Positions 16,911 to 26,200 of a DNA stretch of 64,000 bases are shown in pieces (position 1 is the stretch's first letter; each line of letters opens with the position of its first letter). The notes under the pieces were generated by a model, which saw only the letters and a list, made by a program, of their open reading frames with translations, was not told the DNA's origin and did no database searches. Source of the stretch: Bacteroidales bacterium (lineage in GTDB: Bacteria; Bacteroidota; Bacteroidia; Bacteroidales; VadinHA17); NCBI GenBank assembly GCA_009877105.1, contig WXFD01000013.1, positions 1 through 64,000 of the forward strand, given 5' to 3'. The translations under genes were made by a program, and so were the position numbers.

Positions 16911-17609
16911 TTATTCTTTGTCTTTGATGTTCCTGTAAATGCAGTCAGTCCTGTCGCACAAACCACAGGTGAAGCTGTTGAATCTGACATTGCGTCCGAT
17001 CCCGATAAAACCGCTGACCGATTTTTCAGGATCCATCAGTGCCGACGAATTCAGCCTGATGCCGCAGTAATTATCCGGCATGAGCCTGAAAAGCTTTTCC
17101 TGCTCATCAACCTTCCAGTCACAGTACCCCGGGTTATATCTGTTGGTCAGCTTCTTTCCCGAAACTTCCGTGTGCTTCTGCAGGTCTTTGTATAACAGAT
17201 TAAAAGCAGCATCTACGATCTCATTACCGACAGCATCATATATGTAACCTGTTAACAGGTCTCCTGCCTCCATTGCCTGCCTGCTTTTTTCACTTATCCC
17301 GGGTCCGGCGGTACACAGGAATACGGCTATGGAATCGGAGCCTCTTAACTGTGATGATACGATCCTGTTGACCTCAAATATTATATCGTTTATTTCAATG
17401 GTCTTTTCCGCATCGCTGAACTTTACTGCTTCAAAGATGGTATATTCAGCCCTGGCAGGCGGCAGTTTTTCAGCTTCTTCCAGAGCCGAAAAAATCATTT
17501 CGGAAAATACGCCTTCGCACTCACCTTCCCCGAAGTTGAGCATTTGCCCGATCCTTGGAACACTGAGATCCAGTTCTGATATGTTGAATGAAAAATTTTT
17601 ACCCTTCAT
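16911..17609 (-). CDS. MetH-type cobalamin reactivation domain protein
   Basis: This 232-residue protein corresponds to the isolated activation domain of cobalamin-dependent methionine synthase. The key AdoMet-binding segment NRYNPGYCDWKVDEQEKLF matches the RxSPGY-type motif of the MetH activation domain. The C-terminus has a cysteine-rich tail (FTCGLCDRTDC) not found in MetH; it could bind a metal or cluster. In MetH this domain uses AdoMet to return oxidised cob(II)alamin to the methylated state. Here it sits after a MetV-MetF fusion, a methyltransferase and a corrinoid protein, so it probably reactivates that corrinoid protein. Confidence 0.8.
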   Translation of the reverse strand: MKGKNFSFNISELDLSVPRIGQMLNFGEGECEGVFSEMIFSALEEAEKLPPARAEYTIFEAVKFSDAEKTIEINDIIFEVNRIVSSQLRGSDSIAVFLCTAGPGISEKSRQAMEAGDLLTGYIYDAVGNEIVDAAFNLLYKDLQKHTEVSGKKLTNRYNPGYCDWKVDEQEKLFRLMPDNYCGIRLNSSALMDPEKSVSGFIGIGRNVRFNSFTCGLCDRTDCIYRNIKDKE

Positions 17610-17730
17610 GTTTTTTGTGCACTGGTGATCTTTCCCGGCAGAACCTTCCTTAATAACCGTCTTTCCGGGTTCCTTTTTGATATAATCATTACAGGCCGGA
17701 TAAAGGTAATGTTTAAAAAGACAAACCGGG

Positions 17731-19164
17731 TCAGAGACCTGCCTCTTTTACTATTCTGCCCACTGCTTCTTCCCGGCCGAGGGTCATTATATGAATTCCG
17801 CTTATGCCTTTCTTTCCCTTAATTGAGCTGATCAGTTCAAGGGCGATCTGTATGCCTTCTTCGGCTGATTTTTCACCTGCTTTTTCCATCCTGCTCAGGA
17901 TCTTTTCCGGAAGGCAGACCCCAGGGACCTTCTCATGCAGGTAAAGTGCCGTCTTGTAGCTTTTCAGCGGCGCAACGCCTGCAAGAATGTACACTTTGTC
18001 AAGGACGTTCCGTTTTTCCAGGTTCTCCAGCCATGGATCCAGCCTGTCGGGTTCAAAGATCAGGTTGGTCTGGAAAAACTGTGCCCCGGCATTGACCTTT
18101 TTCTGATCCTTTATTGCCTGAAGCGCCGGATCGGAGGCGAAGGGTGAGGTAGCTGCGCCGAGGAAGAATACCGGAGGGTATTTCATTCTGCGTCCGTCGA
18201 GATAAATACCCTCATCTCTCATTCTCCTCAATATCCAGAGCATCTGAACCGAATCCAGGTCAAGCATGCTGAGATCGGCCGCCGGATGAGGGCCCACTAC
18301 CGGATTGTCGCCGGTCAGGCACAATATGTTTTTTATCCCGAGGTTGTTGACTCCGACAGCCGTCGCCTGAAGGCTGGTCCTGGTTGCATCGCGGGCAGTT
18401 ATCTGGAAAACCGGCTCAATGTTCAGGTCTGTGGCGGATTTGCAGCAGGCAATGCCCGACATTCTAGGTACTGCCGACGACGCATCGGTGAAATTGACGG
18501 CTGCAACATATTGGCTTACCATGGCCAGGTTCTCTTTAAGCTTCCTGGTATCCGAACTAAGCGGAGGAGTGACTTCGGTCACAACCACAAACTCACCAGC
18601 TCTCAGTTTTCTTTCCAGCTCCGAAACCGGTTCGGCATAAGAGGGCGGATGATATTCAGAATCCCCGTTCCACCATTCAGGCTGACGAATGGTCCTGAAC
18701 ACCGAATCCCAGATCTCTGATTTCCTTTTCTTGTCCCTGGCAAACAATGAAGAAATGAATTTCCCCGTGCCGACGGCCCTGACCTGTTTTATTACGCCGC
18801 CCCAGGTTTCAGTTCCGGTTTTGTTCCAGTCGAGGGGAGGCAGGACCTCGAGAAGCGTTTTTTCCCTGCCTGTACGTTGTGCCCTTTCATATATGCAATA
18901 CCAGACACATTTGCGTGTTGTATCAACATAGCATAGCTTCTCGGGGGTGATTCCCCCGCATGGTCCGTTCCTGAGGCCCTTCGGGCATTCCATCGGGCAA
19001 ATGAATGCCGTTTCCTGGAGCAGGCAGTTGCCGCACATGCGGCACCCGAACAGGGGACCCTTTATCATGAGTTCGAGCCTGGCAAGTAGGCGCTTGCCCG
19101 GTTTTTCCTTTCTGAAAGGATAATAGGCAGGCTGCCATCTGCGATTGGGTTTTATACCTGACAT
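17731..19164 (-). CDS. MetV-MetF fusion: methylenetetrahydrofolate reductase
   Basis: This 477-residue protein has two parts. Residues ~30-110 form the cysteine-rich MetV-type domain (GCRMCGNC, ICPMECPKG, NGPCGG, CVWYC). Residues ~185-477 form the FAD-binding methylenetetrahydrofolate reductase barrel (VVVTEVTPP, NFTDASSAVPRMS, LCLTGDNP). MetF reduces 5,10-methylene-H4folate to 5-methyl-H4folate. MetV and MetF are separate subunits in acetogens such as those of the Wood-Ljungdahl pathway, so the fusion is notable. It is 37 bases from the methyl-H4folate methyltransferase gene, its obvious metabolic neighbour. The electron donor cannot be inferred. Confidence 0.85.
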   Translation of the reverse strand: MSGIKPNRRWQPAYYPFRKEKPGKRLLARLELMIKGPLFGCRMCGNCLLQETAFICPMECPKGLRNGPCGGITPEKLCYVDTTRKCVWYCIYERAQRTGREKTLLEVLPPLDWNKTGTETWGGVIKQVRAVGTGKFISSLFARDKKRKSEIWDSVFRTIRQPEWWNGDSEYHPPSYAEPVSELERKLRAGEFVVVTEVTPPLSSDTRKLKENLAMVSQYVAAVNFTDASSAVPRMSGIACCKSATDLNIEPVFQITARDATRTSLQATAVGVNNLGIKNILCLTGDNPVVGPHPAADLSMLDLDSVQMLWILRRMRDEGIYLDGRRMKYPPVFFLGAATSPFASDPALQAIKDQKKVNAGAQFFQTNLIFEPDRLDPWLENLEKRNVLDKVYILAGVAPLKSYKTALYLHEKVPGVCLPEKILSRMEKAGEKSAEEGIQIALELISSIKGKKGISGIHIMTLGREEAVGRIVKEAGL

Positions 19165-19201
19165 TATACAGTTTGCACTTTTACGGCAGGAACTAGGGTA
19201 A

Positions 19202-20044
19202 TTACCGGGTCTGATCCTGAAAATGCATGATGAACCTTACCGCAAAATCATCCCTGCCCATGATCAGATCAGTTGCCAGGACGGTGGAGGTTATCTTTTC
19301 AGGATTGGCAATGGGGCATGTCAGGCCGTTCTGGATGCAAATAGCCATAAATGCAGCATTAAGTGTTTCCCTCCCCGGCAGCCCGAATGAAATATTGCTG
19401 GCCCCGATGGTGATATTAAGTCCCAGGTTCTGTCGGACAAGCTTTATCGTCTCCAGAGTGGTCATGCATGCCATGGGTTCTGCACTGACAGCCATGGCAA
19501 GGGGATCAATAACAATATCCTCTTCACAGACTCCCGTTTTTACGGATCGTTCAATGATCTTTTCTGCAATTGCAAGTCTTTTCCCGGGGTCATTGGTTAT
19601 TCCGTCATCGTCCATGCACAGGCCTATGATCGCCGCCCCGTGATCCCGGGCCAGCGGAAGGATACCCGAGAGTGAGGCTTCCTTGCCGTTCACCGAATTG
19701 ATAAGGCATTTTCCGCGGGCTGCCTTAAGAGCTGCCTCAATGGCAGCAGGATTGGGAGAATCAATGCATAATGGTACGTCGAACCTCTCCTGAATGGCCA
19801 TGACTGCAGCCGGAAGAAGCCTTACATCGTCAACGCCGGGATAGCCGACATTGACATCAAGCACCTCTGCCCCTGCATTTATCTGGCTCTCCGCAAGTTC
19901 AAGGAGATAGCCGAAATCACCTGCCTCGAGTGTGGAAACGAGCTTCCGTCGCCGGGTGGGGTTTATCGATTCACCGATAATAATCACAGGGCCATCGGTA
20001 TCAATAACCACCTCCCTTGTCCTTCCTTTAAGCACTGTTTTCAT
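19202..20044 (-). CDS. Methyltetrahydrofolate:corrinoid protein methyltransferase
   Basis: This 280-residue protein is a pterin-binding TIM barrel of the AcsE/MetH-folate-domain family. Segments ESINPTRRRKL, AEVLDVNVGYPG, PLCIDSPNP and the Asn-rich ASNISFGLPGR are characteristic, and the length equals that of free-standing methyltransferases. It moves the methyl group between N5 of methyl-H4folate and a corrinoid cofactor, in either direction. The corrinoid gene lies 14 bases upstream, and the methylenetetrahydrofolate reductase fusion lies downstream. There is no carbon monoxide dehydrogenase or acetyl-CoA synthase in the window, so an acetogenic role is not supported here. Confidence 0.88.
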   Translation of the reverse strand: MKTVLKGRTREVVIDTDGPVIIIGESINPTRRRKLVSTLEAGDFGYLLELAESQINAGAEVLDVNVGYPGVDDVRLLPAAVMAIQERFDVPLCIDSPNPAAIEAALKAARGKCLINSVNGKEASLSGILPLARDHGAAIIGLCMDDDGITNDPGKRLAIAEKIIERSVKTGVCEEDIVIDPLAMAVSAEPMACMTTLETIKLVRQNLGLNITIGASNISFGLPGRETLNAAFMAICIQNGLTCPIANPEKITSTVLATDLIMGRDDFAVRFIMHFQDQTR

Positions 20045-20058
20045 ATGGCCTACTGTGT

Positions 20059-20727
20059 TCAGGCAACCAGCTGCTTGAGGTAATTCACAGCACCCTGGGG
20101 GTCGGGAGAATAAAAGTCAGCGCCTATTTTTTCGCAATATTCCCAGGTGACAGGAGCTCCGCCAATGAGGATACGGGTGTCAGCGTAACTGTCTTTGATC
20201 ACGGCAACGGTCTTCTTCATGTTTTCCATGGTGGTTGTAAGAAGGGCCGACAGGCCCACTGCCGCCTGGGGATTCTCCCCGATGGCTTTCATGAATTTTT
20301 CGGTACTGACATCCACCCCAAGGTCGATCACTTCCCAGCCACCTCCCTCAATCATCATTGAAACCAGGTTTTTGCCAATGTCATGAAGATCTCCGGCAAC
20401 CGTACCGATTATGAATTTCCCTTTCCGCTTTGTTTCACCCGACTGGAAAAAAGGCTTAAGGTGCTTCATTGCGCTGTTCATTGCCTTAGCCGACATCAGC
20501 ATCTGGGGAACGTAAATTTCTTTCCTGCTGAAACGGTCACCAACGGTTTCCATAGCCGGGATCAGAGCCAGATCAAGGACCTGGTCAGGTTTTATCCCGT
20601 TTTCGAGGGCAAACTTCGTAAGCTCGTCGGCCCCGTCCTCTCCCTTCATATCAGGCGGATAAGGCGAAACTTTATCTATCTTCCCCGATTGTATGCAACG
20701 GGCAATCTTGTTAAGAATCTCATCCAT
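20059..20727 (-). CDS. Corrinoid (B12-binding) methyl carrier protein
   Basis: This 222-residue protein is of the MtaC/MtbC type. The helical cap domain spans about residues 1-95 and the Rossmann-like B12 domain about 100-222. The lower-ligand motif D113-L-H115-D-I-G118 is intact, followed by GVDVS and the GGAPVT loop. H115 would coordinate cobalt. It is the first gene of a four-gene minus-strand module and would carry the methyl group between the methyl-H4folate methyltransferase and an unknown second methyltransferase. No cobalamin riboswitch was recognised in the 211 bases upstream. Confidence 0.9.
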   Translation of the reverse strand: MDEILNKIARCIQSGKIDKVSPYPPDMKGEDGADELTKFALENGIKPDQVLDLALIPAMETVGDRFSRKEIYVPQMLMSAKAMNSAMKHLKPFFQSGETKRKGKFIIGTVAGDLHDIGKNLVSMMIEGGGWEVIDLGVDVSTEKFMKAIGENPQAAVGLSALLTTTMENMKKTVAVIKDSYADTRILIGGAPVTWEYCEKIGADFYSPDPQGAVNYLKQLVA

Positions 20728-20938
20728 TTAAATAGTTGTTTAGGTAATTACGGAAATTTCTGGTTTCTGCCCTTTGATCAGGCTGTTTTCAAACCCGGAT
20801 TAAATTTAAAAATTTATTTCATATATAACCTAATCCTCAACTGATTTGATATTAGACATGATATTTTACAAAACATAAGGTAAAATCAATAAATTTGAAA
20901 AATCTAACTTGAAAACCATAATTATTTACACTTGACCT

Positions 20939-22462
20939 ATGAAATACGCTTTCCTCTTTATTTTCTGCCTTGCCCTTAATTTATCATCATTAACCGGGCA
21001 GTCTGTCGGTATATTCAGCAACAGCTCCGACATAGGCAATCCTCTTAATCCCGGTTCATCGGCATATGATCCGGCAGAACAGATCTACACTCTCAGGGGA
21101 TCGGGCTACAACATCTGGTTTGACCGCGATGAATTTCATTACCTGTTCAACAGGCTTAAGGGAGATTTTATAATGACCGCTGATTTCAGGTTTGTTGGGA
21201 AAGGTACAAATGAGCACCGTAAAACCGGATGGATGTTGCGTTGGTCGACAGGGGAAAAGTCTCCTCATATATCAGCTGTAGTTCATGGTGACGGGCTGAC
21301 CGTTCTCCAGTGGAGGGGTGAGGAAGGGGCTTCGATGCGGGATCCCCAGGACGAGATATTTGCAAAGGGTTCTGCCTATGACATCATCCAGATTGAACGT
21401 TCAGGAAAAAGGATAATCATGAGGGCCGCCCACAGCGGGGAGGTTCTCGAGGAGATCGGTTCGCATGAAATGCAGAATATGCCGGATGAAATACTTGCAG
21501 GATTGTTTGTCTGCGCCCATGAACCGCAGGCAATTGAAGAGGTTAAAGTCTGGAACGTCAGGATCGACAGGCCGGTGCCGGATAATTACGACCCCGATAA
21601 AGAAGGCTATCTCGGATGCCGACTTGAGACAATGGATGTTTTTACCGGGATGAGGAAAGTGATATATGAAAAACCTGGGCGTTTTGAAGCACCGAACTGG
21701 ATGCCCGACGGCAGGCAGCTGCTTTTCAACATGGACGGACTGCTTTATAAAATACCGGTTACCGGTGGCAGCCTGGTTAAGCTGAATACCGGTTCAGTTG
21801 ACAGGAACAACAATGACCATGGCATTTCCTTCAACGGCAAACTGCTGGCCATCAGCAGTCATAGGGAAGGAATGCCGGGGGGCGGCTCAACAGTGTATGT
21901 TCTTCCCCTCAAGGGGGGAGAACCCAGGCTGGTGACCGAAAATACGCCTTCCTATTTCCACGGATGGGCCCCTAACAATAAAGAAGTGGTTTATGTTGGT
22001 CAACGTGACGGGAAAAGTGTTTACAATATCTACCGCAAACCGGTAAATGGCGGCAGTGAACAAGCCCTGACTGACCTGAAGCCGGGCGAACATGTTGACG
22101 GATGTGAATATTCTCCCGACGGAAAATATATTTATTACAATGGCAGTCATACCGGCACCATGCAGCTCTGGAGGATGAAGCCTGACGGCACCGGGAGGGA
22201 GCAGCTTACCGATGACGATTACTACAACTGGTTCCCGCACATTTCACCCGACGGGAAATGGATCGTATTCATTTCATTCCCCTCCGATATAGAGGTAAAC
22301 AGCCATCCCTCATATAAGCGTGTAATGCTCAGGCTGATGCCGGTTTCGGGCGGGAAACCCAGGGTGATAGCTTATCTCTACGGCGGACAGGGTACGATAA
22401 ATGTGCCTTCATGGTCCCCCGACAGCCGGCAGATTGCTTTTGTGAGCAATTCGGGAAAATAG
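20939..22462 (+). CDS. Exported TolB-like beta-propeller protein
   Basis: This 507-residue protein has a signal peptide (cleavage after about SLTGQ). Residues ~30-210 form a beta-sandwich of the DUF1349/laminin-G type (NRLKGDFIMTADFRFVG, GWMLRW, VHGDGLTVLQWR). Residues ~225-507 are TolB-like WD40/PD40 repeats with recurring SPDGKYIYY, SPDGKWIVF and SPDSRQIAF. It probably acts in the periplasm and may bind carbohydrate or cell-wall material; no catalytic motif is visible. Such proteins are common beside Bacteroidota sugar-utilisation genes. It is divergent from the corrinoid operon across 211 AT-rich bases. Confidence 0.75.
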   Translation: MKYAFLFIFCLALNLSSLTGQSVGIFSNSSDIGNPLNPGSSAYDPAEQIYTLRGSGYNIWFDRDEFHYLFNRLKGDFIMTADFRFVGKGTNEHRKTGWMLRWSTGEKSPHISAVVHGDGLTVLQWRGEEGASMRDPQDEIFAKGSAYDIIQIERSGKRIIMRAAHSGEVLEEIGSHEMQNMPDEILAGLFVCAHEPQAIEEVKVWNVRIDRPVPDNYDPDKEGYLGCRLETMDVFTGMRKVIYEKPGRFEAPNWMPDGRQLLFNMDGLLYKIPVTGGSLVKLNTGSVDRNNNDHGISFNGKLLAISSHREGMPGGGSTVYVLPLKGGEPRLVTENTPSYFHGWAPNNKEVVYVGQRDGKSVYNIYRKPVNGGSEQALTDLKPGEHVDGCEYSPDGKYIYYNGSHTGTMQLWRMKPDGTGREQLTDDDYYNWFPHISPDGKWIVFISFPSDIEVNSHPSYKRVMLRLMPVSGGKPRVIAYLYGGQGTINVPSWSPDSRQIAFVSNSGK

Positions 22463-22490
22463 GTAAAGAACAATAAGTTAATTCAGTGAA

Positions 22491-23258
22491 TTGGTCCTGA
22501 ATTTCAAAACAGTAACTCTTCCTGACCGCAGGCTTGCTGCTGCACGCCTGAACCAGGGACTATATTCCCTGCTTACCGTCCCGGTTTTTGCAATGCTATA
22601 TGCCATAACAGCAGCAGGGTTGTTCCTCGTGATAATAATATCCCTGTCCGGGGGAAGGAAAATAGTCCGGTTCCTTATCGGGAAGTGGTCGGAACTGGTC
22701 TTCCTGCTGATGGGAAAGAAGCTTTTTGTCTCCGGCAGGGAGAATATAAGAAAAGGAGAAAAGTACATCCTTCTTGCCAATCATGCCAGTCTTTTCGATA
22801 TTGTTGCAATAACGTCCTTTTATCCGGAAGTATCATGGTTTGGACATGAAAGGCTTTTAAGGATCCCTGTCTTCGGACAATTCCTCAGGCTTACCGGATA
22901 TGTGCCCTTCAGGGAGCCAACGGTCAGGAACACAAGGAACATGGTCAGGCAGCTGATGGAAAGGGCCGGTTCGGGTTCGGTTGCGCTTTTCCCTGAAGGC
23001 ACCAGGACTCTTGATGGCAGGATAAATCCTTTCTACAGGGGCTTTATCTACCTGTTCAGGACCAGGGATATTTCCATTCTTCCGGTTACCCTGAACGGCT
23101 TCTATGAACTGAAGCCCAAGAACAGGTTCTATATTGATTTTGGTTCAAAACTCAGTGTCGTCATACACAAGCCCCTGGGAAAAGAAGAACTGACTGGCAA
23201 AAGTGACGACGAAATTATTAATATTGTAAAATCTGTAATCGAATCAGCCTCCCATTGA
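22491..23258 (+). CDS. 1-acyl-glycerol-3-phosphate acyltransferase, PlsC family
   Basis: This 255-residue membrane-bound acyltransferase adds the second acyl chain to lysophosphatidic acid or a related lysolipid. The catalytic HX4D box is NHASLFD, followed by the substrate-binding FPEGTRT box. One or two N-terminal membrane helices precede the catalytic part. The frame has no early ATG; TTG at 22491 is the most likely start, since the next ATG would cut into the first helix. The start of the lipid-kinase gene lies a few bases after its stop, so the two form a phospholipid pair. Confidence 0.85.
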   Translation: MVLNFKTVTLPDRRLAAARLNQGLYSLLTVPVFAMLYAITAAGLFLVIIISLSGGRKIVRFLIGKWSELVFLLMGKKLFVSGRENIRKGEKYILLANHASLFDIVAITSFYPEVSWFGHERLLRIPVFGQFLRLTGYVPFREPTVRNTRNMVRQLMERAGSGSVALFPEGTRTLDGRINPFYRGFIYLFRTRDISILPVTLNGFYELKPKNRFYIDFGSKLSVVIHKPLGKEELTGKSDDEIINIVKSVIESASH

Positions 23259-23267
23259 ATATTGCGC

Positions 23268-24194
23268 ATGCAGGAAGATAAATGGATTTTCATAGTAAAC
23301 CCTACGGCCGGGAATGGCTTCGCAGGAACCCTTGTCGGGGAAATTGAAAAAATGATACCGGAGCATCATGCCGAAGGAGAGGTTGTACTGACCAAATATC
23401 CGGGGCATGCATCAGAGCTGGCCGGTGAGTATCATGCCAGGGGATTTTCAAACATCATAGGTGTGGGCGGCGACGGAACAATCAATGAAATTGCACAAAC
23501 CCTTGCAGGTGTTGAGAACGTTACATTGGGCGTTGTCCCGGCAGGATCAGGTAATGATTTCATTCAGATACTGGGATTTCCCGGCCGGTTCGGCAAAAAG
23601 GAATGGGATACGCTTTTCCGTAGGAACACAATCAGGATGGATGCCGGAAGGGTTAACGGCAAGATTTTTCTCAACGGGATGGGACTGGGTTTTGACGCCC
23701 AGGTTGCTTCCGAAAACTATATTGAACCGGGTGTCCTGAAAAAGGGTGGTTCGCGGAAATATCTGTGGCACATTATTAAAAATCTTTTTTTCTTCAGGGA
23801 AAGGCAAATGGTGATTAGTAACGATGGCATAACCAGCGAAACCGATTGCTTTATCAACACCGTGTCAATAGGCCGCCGGTTTGCCGGTGGGTTCCTGCTT
23901 ACGCCCGAAGCCATTGCCAACGATTCTCTCCTCGATGTTTGTGCGATCAGGCGGCTGAACCTGTTTCAGCGGTTCAGGTTGCTGCTGAAGGTTCCCGCCG
24001 GGAAGCACATATTCGACAAAAGGGTGTCTTATTACCGTACAGCAGGACTGAGAATCGGATTTACCGATGAGGTCCCCTTCCATATTGACGGTGAGTTGTT
24101 TTACGCAAAAACCTTCGATATTGATATTCTCGCGGAGGCCTTTAACCTCATATATAACCCTGAAGGGAATCATTTTTTCAGAAAAGCTGAATGA
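23268..24194 (+). CDS. Diacylglycerol/lipid kinase family protein (DagK/YegS)
   Basis: This 308-residue protein belongs to the DagK/YegS lipid-kinase family, which phosphorylates diacylglycerol or similar lipids with ATP. The nucleotide-binding motifs IVNPTAGNG and GVGGDGTINE and the later GSGNDF motif are all present. The open frame begins with TTG at 23262, but ATG at 23268 (MQEDKWIFIVNP) is preferred. It is nine bases after the plsC-like gene, consistent with recycling diacylglycerol into phosphatidic acid. The exact lipid substrate cannot be told. Confidence 0.88.
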   Translation: MQEDKWIFIVNPTAGNGFAGTLVGEIEKMIPEHHAEGEVVLTKYPGHASELAGEYHARGFSNIIGVGGDGTINEIAQTLAGVENVTLGVVPAGSGNDFIQILGFPGRFGKKEWDTLFRRNTIRMDAGRVNGKIFLNGMGLGFDAQVASENYIEPGVLKKGGSRKYLWHIIKNLFFFRERQMVISNDGITSETDCFINTVSIGRRFAGGFLLTPEAIANDSLLDVCAIRRLNLFQRFRLLLKVPAGKHIFDKRVSYYRTAGLRIGFTDEVPFHIDGELFYAKTFDIDILAEAFNLIYNPEGNHFFRKAE

Positions 24195-24437
24195 CCGGAT
24201 CGAAATTCATGATTTTCTGATAAAGGCAACTACTGTGAAAGAAATAACAGCAACCCGGAACAAACATGGCACCAGAAAGCCATCAGGTTAAATACTCCGA
24301 TGATCCTGCACGCATGCAACCCGGCAAATGGCCGGATGGAACCCCGGACAAGAAACCGCTAAATAAATATACGGAATCCCGACAGTTATAAATAATGAAT
24401 CCAGGAACAAGAACAGTCAATTAAACCCAGGTAAATC

Positions 24438-26153
24438 ATGACGAGAATATCATTATTAAAGCTGGTATTATTCTTCGTTCTCATTGCAGCCGGATGTGGC
24501 AGCAATGAAGATACGGGCAATAAAAAAGATCCCGGCAATCCCGGTTCTCATATACCGTACCTTGAAAAACATGGATCAGCTGCCCGGCTGGTTGTGGGAG
24601 GGAAACCAATGCTCCTTATTTCCGGGGAACTTCATAATTCGACCTGCGGCGGGCTGGAATATATGCGGCCTGTATGGAAAAGAATGGCTGAAAAGAATCT
24701 TAACTGCGTGATTGCAACTGTCTCATGGGAACTGACGGAACCGGAAAAGGGAAAATTCGATTTCACCCTTGTCGACAGCATTATAACCGGAGCACGTGAA
24801 GCCGGCCTCAAGCTTGTTCTGATATGGTTCGGCAGCTGGAAAAACGGCGGATCGATATATATACCGTCATGGGTTAAAAAGGATTATCAAAAATATCCCA
24901 GGGTAAAGGATGAAAACGGGAAGACCCTTGAGATTCTGTCAACCTTCGGTGAAGCTTCATGTCAGGCGGATGCAGAAGCCTATGCACGGCTCATGCAGCA
25001 TATCAGGATGGTTGATGAAAAATATGGCACCGTCATAATGATGCAGGTTGAAAACGAGGCAGGGATCCTTGACAATATGGGTGAAACACCCGGCAACGCC
25101 AGGCGGGATTTCTCGGAAACTGCCAATTCAGCGTTTAACGGACCTGTTCCGGGAGAACTTATGGATTATCTCGTGCATCACAGGGATGATCTTTTCCCTG
25201 AGCTGCTGAATGTCTGGAAGAGGAACGGTCTTAAAACAACCGGCACCTGGGAGGAAGTCTTTGGAAAAGGAGTTCTCAGGCCCCTGGAAAAGGACTGGAA
25301 GTTCTACTCCTATTACACCGAGGAGCTCTTTATGGCATGGAATTATGCAAGGTATATTGAACGGATAGCTGCAGCCGGAAAAAAGGAATATCCCATTCCG
25401 GTATATGTAAATGCATGGCTGAAACAACCGACGACAAGATGGCCGGGGCGATATCCGTCAGGCGGCCCTCTACCCCAGGTAATTGACGTTTGGAGAGCAG
25501 GAGCCCCGTCAGTCGATTTCATTGCCCCCGACATTTACATAGACGATTTCAGATGGGTATGTGATGAATTTACCCGCAGCGGCAATCCGCTCTTTATCCC
25601 CGAGACCAGGGGAGGAGAAGCAGGAGCAGCAAGGGCGTTTTTTGCATTCGGCGAATATGGTGCCGGTTGCTTTGCTCCTTTCGGAATAGATAATCCCGCC
25701 TACGGGAATAATGATCCGCTCGACGGAGCATATGCCGTACTCGGTAATTTATCACAGCTTATCCTGGAGCATCAGGGTAATGGAACCATGAGGGGCATAC
25801 TGGTGGATGAGAGGACCAGGGAGCAGGAACTGTTCCTGGGCGGCTACAGGATCAGGGCATCCCTGGCAAATTATTCAGCATCCGGTATGACCGGAGGATT
25901 AATAGTCAATACAGGTGCCGGTGAGTTCCTGGCTGCCGCTAAAAATCTGGATTTATTCTTTTACCCCGAAAACGGTCCGGAGAGAATTGGTATCGATGCG
26001 GTGGATGAAGGAACATTCATCAATGGCCGATTTATCCCATCAAGGAGGCTTAACGGCGATGAGACCCACGCAAGTACATGGTCGGGTACCGGGACAAGAT
26101 TTCAGGGGAATGACTACACTATTCAGAAAATCTCACTCTATCACTACAGATAA
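24438..26153 (+). CDS. GH35/GH42-like glycoside hydrolase lipoprotein
   Basis: This 571-residue lipoprotein has a signal sequence with lipobox IAAGC20. The catalytic part is a clan GH-A TIM barrel resembling beta-galactosidases of GH35/GH42 with a DUF5597-type C-terminal part. The acid/base pair is likely N206-E207 in MMQVENEAG, and the nucleophile is likely the Glu in FIPETRGG. The N-terminal GKPMLLISGELHNST segment is characteristic of the group. It is probably anchored in the outer or inner membrane facing the periplasm or outside. The bond cleaved is not certain; beta-galactosidase is the best guess. It converges with the GH116 gene. Confidence 0.72.
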   Translation: MTRISLLKLVLFFVLIAAGCGSNEDTGNKKDPGNPGSHIPYLEKHGSAARLVVGGKPMLLISGELHNSTCGGLEYMRPVWKRMAEKNLNCVIATVSWELTEPEKGKFDFTLVDSIITGAREAGLKLVLIWFGSWKNGGSIYIPSWVKKDYQKYPRVKDENGKTLEILSTFGEASCQADAEAYARLMQHIRMVDEKYGTVIMMQVENEAGILDNMGETPGNARRDFSETANSAFNGPVPGELMDYLVHHRDDLFPELLNVWKRNGLKTTGTWEEVFGKGVLRPLEKDWKFYSYYTEELFMAWNYARYIERIAAAGKKEYPIPVYVNAWLKQPTTRWPGRYPSGGPLPQVIDVWRAGAPSVDFIAPDIYIDDFRWVCDEFTRSGNPLFIPETRGGEAGAARAFFAFGEYGAGCFAPFGIDNPAYGNNDPLDGAYAVLGNLSQLILEHQGNGTMRGILVDERTREQELFLGGYRIRASLANYSASGMTGGLIVNTGAGEFLAAAKNLDLFFYPENGPERIGIDAVDEGTFINGRFIPSRRLNGDETHASTWSGTGTRFQGNDYTIQKISLYHYR

Positions 26154-26200
26154 CAATGTTTCCGTTGTGACAGGTACGCGAAGAGTCCGGATGGCATTAA

